Notes under the pieces: generated by a model
What the model saw: only the letters and a program-made list of their open reading frames with translations
Told to the model about the DNA's origin: nothing
Databases searched by the model: none
Program-made: the position numbers and the translations under genes
Shown: positions 1-7,849 of the stretch, piece by piece
Numbering within the stretch: the stretch's first letter is position 1
How the letters are laid out: every line of letters begins with the position of its first letter
Assembly (NCBI GenBank): GCA_964589935.1
Contig: CAZPVD010000001.1
Location: forward strand, 1,051,936 to 1,115,935
DNA: 64,000 nucleotides
From: VHCN01 sp964589935
GTDB lineage: Bacteria; Verrucomicrobiota; Verrucomicrobiia; Limisphaerales; VHCN01
Reading direction: 5' to 3'

Positions 1-2
1 GT

Positions 3-755
3 TGCGATTGCGTTGAACTCTCACTTCCTTCTCTGCTCTTTGGACATTCGGGGCGGCTGATTTCATCTCAGGTGGAACTTGATGCGGCTATCGCTTGCCT
101 TGACCGTGCTGCTCAGACGTTGGGTTACTCCCTTTTGCGGCCTACGCGACTGGACTTGGCGTGGCACTTCGGAAGCATTTGCGCGTGTCGGGTCGTTGAC
201 GCCCTTTCCAGCTTTGGCTTTCCGGGCGTGCGCGGCTTGCCGCTTCACCGGCCCGGAAGTTTCGTTTCGTGGCGTGGGGCGCGTTCGCAGTTCGTTTTGT
301 CGGCCTACGCGAAGGCGAAGCTCATGCGATTGCCGGGCGATGTTCTCCGCGTCGAAGTGCGGCTCTGCGGGCGTGAGCTTTGCCGTTTGAAGGGGCGTGA
401 CTGGCGGAGCTTTGCTGCGCTTTGGCAGACGTTCCGCGAAATCGTCGCACAAATGCCGGACGTGTCTGCGTCGGGTGAAGGCACAGGCTGGCCGGAAGCG
501 GTTGGCCGGTGCGTGCCCGTCGAGTTTCACGAACGAACTCTGGCACAGATTGGCGGCAGTGACCGCACGCGCCGGGAATATCGTCGCCGGATTCGGGTTG
601 CTGCCGCCGCTTTGCCGTCGCCGCTTCGTTGGAGTGAACTTGTTCCCGAAGTCACGCCCGCCCCCGTCAACCTTCAACCGAAATCCCGGCGAACAGTTCA
701 CCGCTCGCCGGAGTCTCTCCAATCCCATGAAAACAACCGGCCCTCAAAATCCTGA
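3..755 (+). CDS. Rep-like replication initiator, 5'-truncated by window edge
   Basis: The frame is open from base 3, so the true start lies upstream; the visible part encodes about 250 residues. Near the left edge it reads 'LLFGHSGRLIS', then 'RLDLAWHF', a motif-like segment, and 'DVLRVEVRLCGRELC'. This pattern of a hydrophobic beta-strand with R-x-D followed by an R-V-E-V/I strand recalls phage and plasmid replication proteins of the filamentous-phage gene II/X or rolling-circle type. I base the family on these patterns only. It is followed, with overlaps, by a small ORF and two terminase-like genes, which fits a mobile-element replication/packaging block. The C-terminal tail (last 60 residues) is Pro/Arg/Ser-rich and probably disordered. 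Confidence 0.5.
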   Translation, partial: CDCVELSLPSLLFGHSGRLISSQVELDAAIACLDRAAQTLGYSLLRPTRLDLAWHFGSICACRVVDALSSFGFPGVRGLPLHRPGSFVSWRGARSQFVLSAYAKAKLMRLPGDVLRVEVRLCGRELCRLKGRDWRSFAALWQTFREIVAQMPDVSASGEGTGWPEAVGRCVPVEFHERTLAQIGGSDRTRREYRRRIRVAAAALPSPLRWSELVPEVTPAPVNLQPKSRRTVHRSPESLQSHENNRPSKS

Positions 756-930
756 ATCCGTCGCCGAAACCAAACTGCGCGGCGCACGCGAAATCTTCCG
801 GCTCACCGGGCGCTGGCCTTCGTGCGTGCCGCGTCCGCCTGAGTTGGCCGACGCAAGGTTTGCGGCCAACGAGCGAAGCACCGAAATCCTCGCCATCGGG
901 CCGACGGGTTTTACCGCTTACACGAAATGA
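727..930 (+). CDS. small hypothetical protein of mobile element
   Basis: 67-residue ORF starting at an ATG inside the 3' end of the Rep-like gene and ending in an ATGA overlap with the next gene, so it sits in a translationally coupled chain. The sequence contains 'LRGAREIFRLTGRWPSC' and ends 'AIGPTGFTAYTK'. I do not recognise a family and see no signal peptide or membrane segment. The tight overlaps on both sides are the main reason to believe it is a real gene. A small accessory factor for replication or packaging is possible, but that is context only. Confidence 0.5.
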   Translation: MKTTGPQNPESVAETKLRGAREIFRLTGRWPSCVPRPPELADARFAANERSTEILAIGPTGFTAYTK

Positions 931-1355
931 ACCAACACCCGACACGCCCCAAACTTGGACGGCCAACGAAATTCAACGCTGACGTGGTGCAAAAGATTTG
1001 CGTCAGCATTGGCGAGGGACTGCCCTTTCAATACGCGGCGGCGCTCGCCGGGATTTCGCACGAAACCTTTCACGCATGGCAGCGCCGCTACCCGCAGTTC
1101 CGCCTTGCCGTTCAGGAAGCCGTCGCACGCGGGGCGGAGGAAAGGCTTCAAACCATCCGTGCCGCCGCCAAGCAAGGCGACTGGCGCGCGTGCGCGTGGT
1201 GGTTGGAACACGTCTTGCCGGAGCATTACGCGAAGACCCGCATTCAGTTGGAGCACGTCGGCCAGATGGAAGTTGGCTTCGTTGTGCCGCAGCAAACGCT
1301 GGACGGCATTGCAGAGGCCCGCGCGAAGTATGAGCACCAAGCCCAAGGCGAATGA
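927..1355 (+). CDS. terminase small subunit-like DNA-binding protein
   Basis: 142 residues. It opens with 'PKLGRPTKFNADVVQKIC', the G-R-P-T-K-F signature seen at the start of many phage small terminase and HTH proteins. A helix-turn-helix follows (about residues 25-60, 'AAALAGISHETFHAWQRR'), then 'AAKQGDWRACAWWLEHVLPEHYAK', also typical of small terminase-like proteins. Small terminases recognise the packaging site and recruit the large subunit; here that role is inferred. The ATG overlaps the stop of the preceding small ORF, and the gene overlaps the large terminase by 26 nt, so the genes are likely co-transcribed and co-translated. Confidence 0.7.
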   Translation: MNQHPTRPKLGRPTKFNADVVQKICVSIGEGLPFQYAAALAGISHETFHAWQRRYPQFRLAVQEAVARGAEERLQTIRAAAKQGDWRACAWWLEHVLPEHYAKTRIQLEHVGQMEVGFVVPQQTLDGIAEARAKYEHQAQGE

Positions 1356-2709
1356 TTTGGCTGCGCTGGCGACGCCTCTGGGCTTCGCCCGTGGCGTGCT
1401 GCGTCTCGACTCCTACGAATGGGCGGAGCGCATCTTCGCGGACTTGGACAAGCGCGGCGCGTCTATCGCGGTCAAGGCGGCCAATGGCGCGGGCAAAACG
1501 GAACGCATCGCCGCGCCCGTCGCGCTCTGGCACGCATCCGTTTTTCCGCGTTCGCTGACGATTTGCACGGCGGGAGTTTTCCGTCAGGTTGAGCAGCAGC
1601 TATTCGGTGCGATTCACGCGCACCGCCACAGGTTTCGCGGCTGGACGTTCAACACCTGCGAAGTGGGGACGCATCACGGCTCGCGCATCCTTGGTTTCTC
1701 GACGGACGAGCCGGGGCGTTTCGAGGGCTGGCACGCTGAAAATTTGCTCGTCATCGTGGACGAGGCCAAGAGCGTTCCCGATGGAATCTTTGAAGCCGTG
1801 GAACGCTGCCAGCCGTCGCGCCTGCTTCTGCTCAGTTCGCCGGGCGGGTGCAGCGGATTTTTTTACGAGGCGTTCAACTCGCGTCGCAAATTCTTCCGTC
1901 ATCACTCGGTCACGGCTCGCGAGTGCCCGCACATTTCGCCCGCGTGGATTGCGGAGCAGGTCGAGAAATACGGCGAGCAACACCCGCTCGTTCGCAGCAT
2001 GATTTTCGCGGAGTTTATGACCTTCGGTGAAGACGGTGCGGTGATACCGCTGGCCTTCGTGGAACGGTGCCTTGCCGAGCCGCCGCCGTTCAATGCCGAC
2101 GGCCCGGTGCAAGCCTTCTGCGACTTCGCGGCGGGCGGTGACGAGAACGTATTGGCTGTCCGGCGCGGCAACCGCGTCGAAATCGTCGCGGCGTGGCGCG
2201 AGAAGGACACGATGCGCGCGCTTGGCCGCTTTATCTGTCATTTCAGGGAGCAGGCATTGAAGCCGGAAGAAATCTGCGCCGATGACGGCGGCCTTGGTGT
2301 TGCCGTGTGCGACCGCCTAGCGGAAGCGGGTTGGCGGGTGCGCCGTGTCAACAACGGCTCGGCAGCGGGCAAGCCCGAATACTACGCGAACAAAGGCGCT
2401 GAAATCTGGTTTGAAGGCCGGACGCAGATTGAGCGGCAACAAATTATACTGCCAAACGACCGCGAACTTGTCGCGCAACTCACTTCCCGGCTCGGCTGGC
2501 CGAACAGCAAGGGACGGCTTGAGCTTGAAAGCAAGCAGGCCATGCGAGCGCGCGGGCTTCGTTCGCCGGACAAGGCCGACGCGGTGCTTGGCGCGATGAT
2601 GCACGCGGGGAATGGCGGCGCTTGCACCATAATTGACACCCGCTCGCTGGCGCGGTGGGGAAACCGTGCGGCTGACTTCAGCGGGTTGAGGAGGGGCGTG
2701 CTGATTTAA
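1330..2709 (+). CDS. terminase large subunit-like ATPase/nuclease
   Basis: 459 residues from the ATG at 1330. The frame is open further upstream, but that part is antiphase to the small-terminase gene. Walker A 'NGAGKT' is at residues 52-57 and Walker B 'LLVIVDEA' at about 139-146, followed by the coupling-like segment 'LLLLSSPGG'. The C-terminal half has acidic clusters typical of the RNase H-like nuclease fold ('FCDFAAGGDEN' and 'ICADDGGLG'). Large terminases translocate DNA into procapsids and cut it. No portal, capsid or tail genes follow: the next gene is a convergent XRE regulator. It may therefore belong to a satellite or a decayed prophage, or serve a non-packaging function. Confidence 0.72.
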   Translation: MSTKPKANDLAALATPLGFARGVLRLDSYEWAERIFADLDKRGASIAVKAANGAGKTERIAAPVALWHASVFPRSLTICTAGVFRQVEQQLFGAIHAHRHRFRGWTFNTCEVGTHHGSRILGFSTDEPGRFEGWHAENLLVIVDEAKSVPDGIFEAVERCQPSRLLLLSSPGGCSGFFYEAFNSRRKFFRHHSVTARECPHISPAWIAEQVEKYGEQHPLVRSMIFAEFMTFGEDGAVIPLAFVERCLAEPPPFNADGPVQAFCDFAAGGDENVLAVRRGNRVEIVAAWREKDTMRALGRFICHFREQALKPEEICADDGGLGVAVCDRLAEAGWRVRRVNNGSAAGKPEYYANKGAEIWFEGRTQIERQQIILPNDRELVAQLTSRLGWPNSKGRLELESKQAMRARGLRSPDKADAVLGAMMHAGNGGACTIIDTRSLARWGNRAADFSGLRRGVLI

Positions 2710-2751
2710 GACGAAAACAAATCTGTCGCGGTGCTTCAGATGCCGACGGCG

Positions 2752-3078
2752 CTATCGCAATGGGCGTTGGCGGCGGACTGTAGTGATTTTGCTTGGCGGT
2801 TGCTCCGGCGCGAGCAATTGGTGGATTTCGATGCCGTAGGCGCTCGCGATGCGTTCCAAAGTCGAGAGCCGCAAATCGCGCTTCTTCCCGGTTTCGATTT
2901 GTTGATAGTGTTTGTAGGTGAGGCCGCTCAACTCCGCAAACTGCTCTTGCGTCAAAGTGTGTTTCCTCCGCAGAGCGCGGAGCCGTTCGCACAACCGCTT
3001 GTGAATTGACGCAGGCACCCCGCCAGCATGGTTTTCCGGCGTTGACTGGAACACCCCACCAACGGTAGTGTCGGCCAT
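2752..3078 (-). CDS. XRE-family helix-turn-helix regulator
   Basis: 108 residues with a clear Cro/CI-type HTH at about residues 28-88 ('RLRALRRKHTLTQEQFAELS', then 'YKHYQQIETGKK' and 'LSTLERIASAYGI'). It is convergent with the terminase gene 43 nt away and divergent from the GYF/Sel1 gene at 3250, in the position of a mobile-element repressor or orphan regulator. The first 27 residues are a flexible leader and a later start is possible. The C-terminal tail is basic. Its target sites are unknown; the 170-bp gap to 3250 is the natural place for an operator, but I see no clear palindrome there. Confidence 0.8.
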   Translation of the reverse strand: MADTTVGGVFQSTPENHAGGVPASIHKRLCERLRALRRKHTLTQEQFAELSGLTYKHYQQIETGKKRDLRLSTLERIASAYGIEIHQLLAPEQPPSKITTVRRQRPLR

Positions 3079-3249
3079 CCGTCAGAACTGTGATTCACGA
3101 AGGAAACAGACCGCTTGGAAGGCAACTTGAGTGAAATGAACGAGAGTGCTTCAATCGAAGTTTCGCCCCAGCACGGCCACCGATGCAGCAAGAGTTTTCC
3201 AGTCATTTCTCGGCTTTACTTGTGTTCATCGGAGTGACAGAAGGGATTT

Positions 3250-5097
3250 ATGCAGCCAGACAGCGAAGCGTATTTCGTGTTTCGAGACGGTGAGCAGCAG
3301 GGGCCGTTCTCATACGACCAAATGCGCGGGCTGTATCTCGACGGAGCCATCACCGACGAAACTCTTATTTTTCAGCAAGGGATGGCGGAGTGGAAGCCAT
3401 TGAGCGTTGTGTTGCCACAACTGCCGAGAATCAACAACTCGCAGCTCGTTCAACCGCAAACCGTGCTTTCGTCAACGCAGGCACCCGCTGCGAATCTCCC
3501 AAGTGCGAAGCCGAGGCAAGTTCTCGTTGCCCTTGTGGCAGTCTGTTTCGTATTCGCTGCGCTTGGCATCGGTGGCGTGGTTTGGGGACTGCGCCAGCGC
3601 AATCAATCACCACAAGCGAGACAGCAACAACCCGCGCCGATGGCAAGCGCCAATCGAACGTCCGTGACACCTGTGGGTCAGGTTGCGACCACACGGAACA
3701 CACCTTCTGCATCTGACCGGAATCAGTTTCTCGAAACGAAGGCCAAGGCCGAAAGGGGCGAGCCGGCGGCTCAATTCGAACTCGGTGAGATGTATGCAGA
3801 AGGCAAGGGGGTGGCCAAGGACAAAGCAGAGGCAGTCAAGTGGTATCGCAGAGCTGCTGAGCAGAATGATAGCTATGCTCAATGTATGCTAGGGCTTTGC
3901 TACTGCTATGGCGAAGGCATAGCGAAGGACTACATCGAGGCCGCGAAGTGGTATCGCAAGGCCGCCGAGCAGGGTCACGCCGCGGCGCAGTTCGAACTCG
4001 GCGAGATGTATTATTACGGCAACGGCGTGACCAAGGATGAAGCGGAGGCGCTGACATGGTATCGCAAGGCTGCTGAGCAGAATGTTGCTGCCGCTCAATT
4101 CAATCTTGGTTTCTATTATTACATTGGCCGTGTTGTGGAGAGGAACTACGAGGAAGCTGTAAAGTGGTTCCGCAAAGCGGCTGACCAGAATTACGGCGAG
4201 TCTCAACTGTATCTAGGCGTCTGCTATAATGATGGGCTAGGTGTGAAGAAAGACTCTGCGGAAGCTGTGAAGTGGTATCGCAGAGCTGCCGAGCAGAATT
4301 TCGGCGAAGCTAAATTTGCGTTGGGTAACTACTACTACACCGTGGCGAAGGACTACGTTGAAGCCGCAAAGTGGTATCGTATGATTGCAGAGCAGAATGA
4401 CGCGCCCGCCCAATACAAGCTTGGCCTAATGTATGCTTACGGAAAAGGTGTGCTAAAGAACTCAGAGGAAGCTGTAAAGTGGTATCGCAAGTCCGCAGAG
4501 CAGGGTTATTTAGACGCTCAATACCAACTTGGTGTGTGTTATTACACTGGAATCGGCACCGTCCAAGACGATGCTGAGGCTGTAAAATGGTTTCGCAAAG
4601 CGGCTGACGGTTTATCTTTGGAAGCGCAATTTCAACTCGGTTTCATGTATGCTTACGGAAAAGGTGTGCCAAAGAACCCAGAGGAAGGAATTAGGTTAAT
4701 CCGCCGCGCTGCGAGCTTTGGAAACAAAGAGGCACTTCAATATCTTGAGGATAGGAATATGACAATAGATGGGGCACCGGCAACCGTGCAGCCCGCGCAG
4801 CCACAGCAAAGCGTTGTGGTTGTGAATGCCTCGTCAAAAGTGACCGAATCTAACAGCGTCTTTTGGAGATATGCTTGGCAACTCACCCTGCGAAACAATG
4901 AAAGGACTCCTGCGCGTGTGAACGCAACGGTCAAGTTCCTCGACAAGGAGGGCTTCGTGGTGGAAAGCGAAAACGCCTACGGTTTGACGCTTGGCCCTCT
5001 CGAAACGAAAACATTCACAGGGGCAACGCTTGTCAATACAGGTCCTGCTCGCACCGTGACACGAGTTACGGCGGAAGCAAAACTCCGGGCTTACTGA
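3250..5097 (+). CDS. GYF-domain / Sel1-repeat membrane protein
   Basis: 615 residues. The N-terminal GYF_2-type domain (about 6-52) shows 'YFVFRDGEQQGPFSYDQMRG' and ends 'GMAEWKPL'. A Pro/Ala linker follows, then one membrane segment at 91-114. About nine Sel1 repeats (roughly 140-515) recur as 'A.KWYRKAAEQ', a scaffold for protein-protein contacts. The last 85 residues ('WRYAWQLTLRNNERTPARV') resemble a beta-sandwich of FxLYD type. The GYF domain probably sits in the cytoplasm and the repeats on the other side of the membrane. It lies within the integrated element, so it may be cargo. A second Sel1 protein, without GYF or C-terminal domain, occurs at 14861. Confidence 0.85.
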   Translation: MQPDSEAYFVFRDGEQQGPFSYDQMRGLYLDGAITDETLIFQQGMAEWKPLSVVLPQLPRINNSQLVQPQTVLSSTQAPAANLPSAKPRQVLVALVAVCFVFAALGIGGVVWGLRQRNQSPQARQQQPAPMASANRTSVTPVGQVATTRNTPSASDRNQFLETKAKAERGEPAAQFELGEMYAEGKGVAKDKAEAVKWYRRAAEQNDSYAQCMLGLCYCYGEGIAKDYIEAAKWYRKAAEQGHAAAQFELGEMYYYGNGVTKDEAEALTWYRKAAEQNVAAAQFNLGFYYYIGRVVERNYEEAVKWFRKAADQNYGESQLYLGVCYNDGLGVKKDSAEAVKWYRRAAEQNFGEAKFALGNYYYTVAKDYVEAAKWYRMIAEQNDAPAQYKLGLMYAYGKGVLKNSEEAVKWYRKSAEQGYLDAQYQLGVCYYTGIGTVQDDAEAVKWFRKAADGLSLEAQFQLGFMYAYGKGVPKNPEEGIRLIRRAASFGNKEALQYLEDRNMTIDGAPATVQPAQPQQSVVVVNASSKVTESNSVFWRYAWQLTLRNNERTPARVNATVKFLDKEGFVVESENAYGLTLGPLETKTFTGATLVNTGPARTVTRVTAEAKLRAY

Positions 5098-5356
5098 AAG
5101 CTGCTGGTGAAACAAGCGAGAGCGGTTGGTTTTGTCGCTTCCTCGCGTGGCTGTTCGTTGAAGCAGACCTAGCGGCAAACGTTTAGCGGCAAAACGTATT
5201 TCTTACTCCAGCCTGACGCGCTCCGGCGAATCGTTGCACGGGCCGTCCATCCGTCAACTTTAGGAAAATTATCGCCCAAGCCGCCTCTCGATTTGCTGGC
5301 AAAACACCTTGACCCTTCGCCAGCTTCGGTGCGACATTGCAGCCGGATTTCGGAGT

Positions 5357-5542
5357 ATGAGCAAAGCAAACAAGACCGCCCCCGCCTACCCGGACAAGAC
5401 CGCCGGGTCGCGGCTTGCCGAGCGCGTCCGCAAGGATGCCAACCGTTTGACCGAGCAAAAGCGCGCGCATCTGTTTGACCAAGGAATACAGATTATCTAT
5501 GGCGGTTCCCCGGCAAAAAAGACGGTTCGCACTGGACACTAA
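5357..5542 (+). CDS. small antitoxin-like protein upstream of PIN toxin
   Basis: 61 residues from the ATG at 5357. The protein is charged and helical ('RLAERVRKDANRLTEQKR') and ends 'FDQGIQIIYGGSPAKKTVRTGH'. Its 3' end overlaps the start of the PIN-domain gene by about 44 nt in another frame. That overlap, the small size and the partner are typical of a type II antitoxin. I do not recognise a DNA-binding fold. The antitoxin call is inference from arrangement. Confidence 0.55.
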   Translation: MSKANKTAPAYPDKTAGSRLAERVRKDANRLTEQKRAHLFDQGIQIIYGGSPAKKTVRTGH

Positions 5543-6002
5543 CATCCTGTTCGACCTCGCCGGGGAACTCGACGCCGCCCATCGCCTGCGCGAAGTTCTA
5601 TTGGAGCGCGGTTCAAGCCTCGAAGTGCCGCCGACCGTGGTTCAAGAACTGGTGTTCGCCTACCAGAACAAATCTCCCGCAGAATCATCGCTGGCGCTGG
5701 CCGCTCTTCAAAAAATGCGTTCGTGGGGCATTGAGCCTTTCAACTTGAAGCCAGTCGGTCACGGAATCACCGGGCAATTTTGCGAGAGGCTTCACCAAAA
5801 AGGCTACTTGCCGGAAGAGGAACAAAACGACGGATTCATCTTGGCCGAAACCGGCCTTGCTGAAATCCCGGTGCTGATTTCGAGAGACGGGCATCTGCTG
5901 AACATTGACCCGCAAATTCTGGCAGCCGAGATGCAGGCGGCAGACCTCGCGGTTGTTCACGTAACGCACCCGCAGACGGTTTTGCGCGTCTATTCGACGT
6001 AG
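5499..6002 (+). CDS. PIN-domain ribonuclease, probable toxin
   Basis: 167 residues from the ATG at 5499; a TTG at 5475 would add eight residues. PIN acidic residues are in the expected order: D13 and N15 in 'FALDTNILFDLAG', E50 in 'TVVQELVFAY', D111 in 'NDGFILAETGL' and D130 in 'ISRDGHLL'. PIN domains are Mg2+/Mn2+-dependent ribonucleases and commonly act as VapC-like toxins. The overlapping upstream ORF is the likely antitoxin. It is the last gene before the tRNA-like attachment site, in keeping with addiction modules at the ends of integrated elements. Confidence 0.75.
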   Translation: MAVPRQKRRFALDTNILFDLAGELDAAHRLREVLLERGSSLEVPPTVVQELVFAYQNKSPAESSLALAALQKMRSWGIEPFNLKPVGHGITGQFCERLHQKGYLPEEEQNDGFILAETGLAEIPVLISRDGHLLNIDPQILAAEMQAADLAVVHVTHPQTVLRVYST

Positions 6003-6415
6003 AGCGCCCACGCACGAATCGTCGTGTGTTTTGTTGCATGGCCGGGAAGTCGGAAAAACTCGCGTCGCGATAAACCCGCCCGCACTGTTCCCTGATTTTT
6101 CTGAATCTATTTTGGGGACAATTGGGGACAAAATTCCGTCGCTTTGCTTCGCTTTAACGCCTTCACCGTTGAATTTACCTAAAGCAGAAATCGCGAGAAA
6201 TCACCCGGTTTTACGCGGTAAAAGCACACTTTTTCCGAAAAGAGGCGAAGCGCGGAGTTTGGATTCGACCCCCGCCTCGCGCACCAACCCTTGTTTTTCG
6301 GCTTTTTCAGCGCATTTTCCGCTCCTTCAAAAATTTCGTAACTTTTTTTATTGCGCCTTGAATAAAGACGCGGATGCGCAGTCGAACTTTGCGAACTCGT
6401 TAATTGTAATTTTTT
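6003..6415. other. non-coding boundary of integrated element
   Basis: About 410 bases without a convincing gene between the PIN toxin and the DUF1501 gene. It holds two copies of TTGGGGACA (6112-6120 and 6122-6130, 10 bp apart), like the short direct repeats often seen next to phage attachment sites, and then the tRNA-3'-end-like sequence at 6264-6286. After that point the sequence becomes AT-rich up to the start of the chromosomal gene at 6416. Confidence 0.5.
6264..6286 (+). other. probable attachment site: tRNA 3'-end copy
   Basis: The sequence has the exact layout of a tRNA 3' end: T-loop TTCGACC (6264-6270), 5-nt T-stem half CCCGC (6271-6275), 7-nt acceptor half CTCGCGC (6276-6282), discriminator A and encoded CCA (6284-6286). 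The 5' T-stem half (TTGGA) does not pair with CCCGC, and no tRNA body lies upstream. It is therefore a fragment, as left by integrases that recombine into the 3' end of a tRNA gene. The intact tRNA should begin GCGCGAG and lie beyond the left edge of the window. Confidence 0.55.
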
Positions 6416-7750
6416 ATGAGCAACTCAAAAAACTTCGGTTGGTGCAATTCTCCTGAACATCCCTGGCATCCTAGCCGCCGCGAGTTTCTGCACGTCGGCA
6501 TGCTCGGCGCGCTGGGCTTGACGGCCGGTGACATCTTCCGCCTTCAGGCCGAGACCGCCGCGGGTGGCGCGGCCACCGAGGCCAAGGCCAAGTCGGTCAT
6601 CAACATTTACCTGCCCGGCGGCAGCGCGCACCAGGAGTCGTGGGACCCGAAGCATCTCGCGCCAATCGAGTATCGCGGGCCGATGGGCGTGGTGAAGACC
6701 AAGCTCGACGGCGTTTACTTCTCGGAGAACCTCAAGAAGTCCGCGGAGATCGCGGACAAGCTCACGATCGTTCGCTCCATGACGCACGGCGAAGCGGCTC
6801 ACGAGCGCGGCACGCACAACATGATGACGGGCAATCGTCCGTCGCCCGCGCTGGAATATCCGTCCATCGGCGCGGTGGTCGCGCACGAACTCGGGCCGCG
6901 AAACAACCTCCCGGCTTACGTCGCGATTCCGAGCGTGTCGGGTTACGGCGGGACGGGCTATCTCGGCTCGGCCTACGGCGCGTTCAGCCTCGGCTCCGAC
7001 CCGGCGAGCGGCGGCTTCAAGGTTCGCGACCTCACGCTGCCCGGCGGTATTGACGCGAAGCGCTTCGAGCAGCGCCGTTCGATGCGGCAGGTGGTGGACG
7101 CGCACTTCTCCTCGGTTGAGAAGGCCGACGTGCTCGACGGCATGGATTCCTTCTATCAGCGCGCTTACAGCATGATTTCATCGGACAAGGCCCGCGAAGC
7201 CTTCAACATCGAAGGCGAGAAGGGCCAGCTCCGCGACGAATACGGTCGCAACACGGCGGGCCAGCGCATGTTGCTCGCGCGGCGTCTCGTCGAGGCGGGC
7301 GTGCGCTTCGTGTCGCTCACCTACGGCGGCTGGGACCACCACGACAACATCCGCAACGCGAACAATAATCAAATGCCTCCGTTTGATCAGGCGTTTGCGC
7401 GGCTCATCCGCGACCTCGACGAGCGCGGCATGCTCGACTCGACACTCGTGATGATCACGTCGGAATTCGGCCGCACGCCGAAGATCAACGGCACCGCGGG
7501 CCGCGATCACTGGCCGAAGGTGTTCAGCGTGGTCTTCGCCGGCGGCGGTGTGAAGCGCGGCTACGTTCACGGCGCATCCGACCCGACGGGCGCGGAGCCT
7601 GACAGCTCGCCGTTCACGGTGCAGAATTACGCCTCCACCGTCTTTACGCTGATGGGCATTGACCCTGAAAAGCGTCTTATGTCACCGGGCGGTCGTCCGC
7701 AGGCCATCGTCACAGGCGACGGCCACGTGGAGAAGGAAATCCTCGCCTGA
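6416..7750 (+). CDS. DUF1501 family secreted protein
   Basis: 444 residues. An N-terminal twin-arginine-type signal ('SRREFLHVGMLGALGLTAG') predicts folded export. The body has DUF1501 hallmarks: 'INIYLPGGSAHQESWDPK', 'ERGTHNMMTGNRPSPA', 'YGGWDHHDN' and 'MITSEFGRTPKINGTAGRDHW'. The family adopts an alkaline phosphatase/sulfatase-like fold and is strongly expanded in Planctomycetes and Verrucomicrobia, where it is usually encoded beside DUF1549/DUF1553 proteins, as here. The biochemical function is not established. It is the first gene of a four-gene co-directional cluster and the first chromosomal gene to the right of the att-like site. Confidence 0.9.
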   Translation: MSNSKNFGWCNSPEHPWHPSRREFLHVGMLGALGLTAGDIFRLQAETAAGGAATEAKAKSVINIYLPGGSAHQESWDPKHLAPIEYRGPMGVVKTKLDGVYFSENLKKSAEIADKLTIVRSMTHGEAAHERGTHNMMTGNRPSPALEYPSIGAVVAHELGPRNNLPAYVAIPSVSGYGGTGYLGSAYGAFSLGSDPASGGFKVRDLTLPGGIDAKRFEQRRSMRQVVDAHFSSVEKADVLDGMDSFYQRAYSMISSDKAREAFNIEGEKGQLRDEYGRNTAGQRMLLARRLVEAGVRFVSLTYGGWDHHDNIRNANNNQMPPFDQAFARLIRDLDERGMLDSTLVMITSEFGRTPKINGTAGRDHWPKVFSVVFAGGGVKRGYVHGASDPTGAEPDSSPFTVQNYASTVFTLMGIDPEKRLMSPGGRPQAIVTGDGHVEKEILA

Positions 7751-7849
7751 TGACGCGGGGCGTTCACCGCGAACAAGGTTTGGTTCCGTTGTGAACCATG
7801 AATTGCGGGGCAACGCTCTCAACGGGCGTTGCCCTGCGTCACATTGATC

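Noticed and set aside
6241..6286. Complete tRNA gene
   Set aside because: The 5' T-stem half does not pair and there is no anticodon or D-arm upstream; only the 3' part exists.
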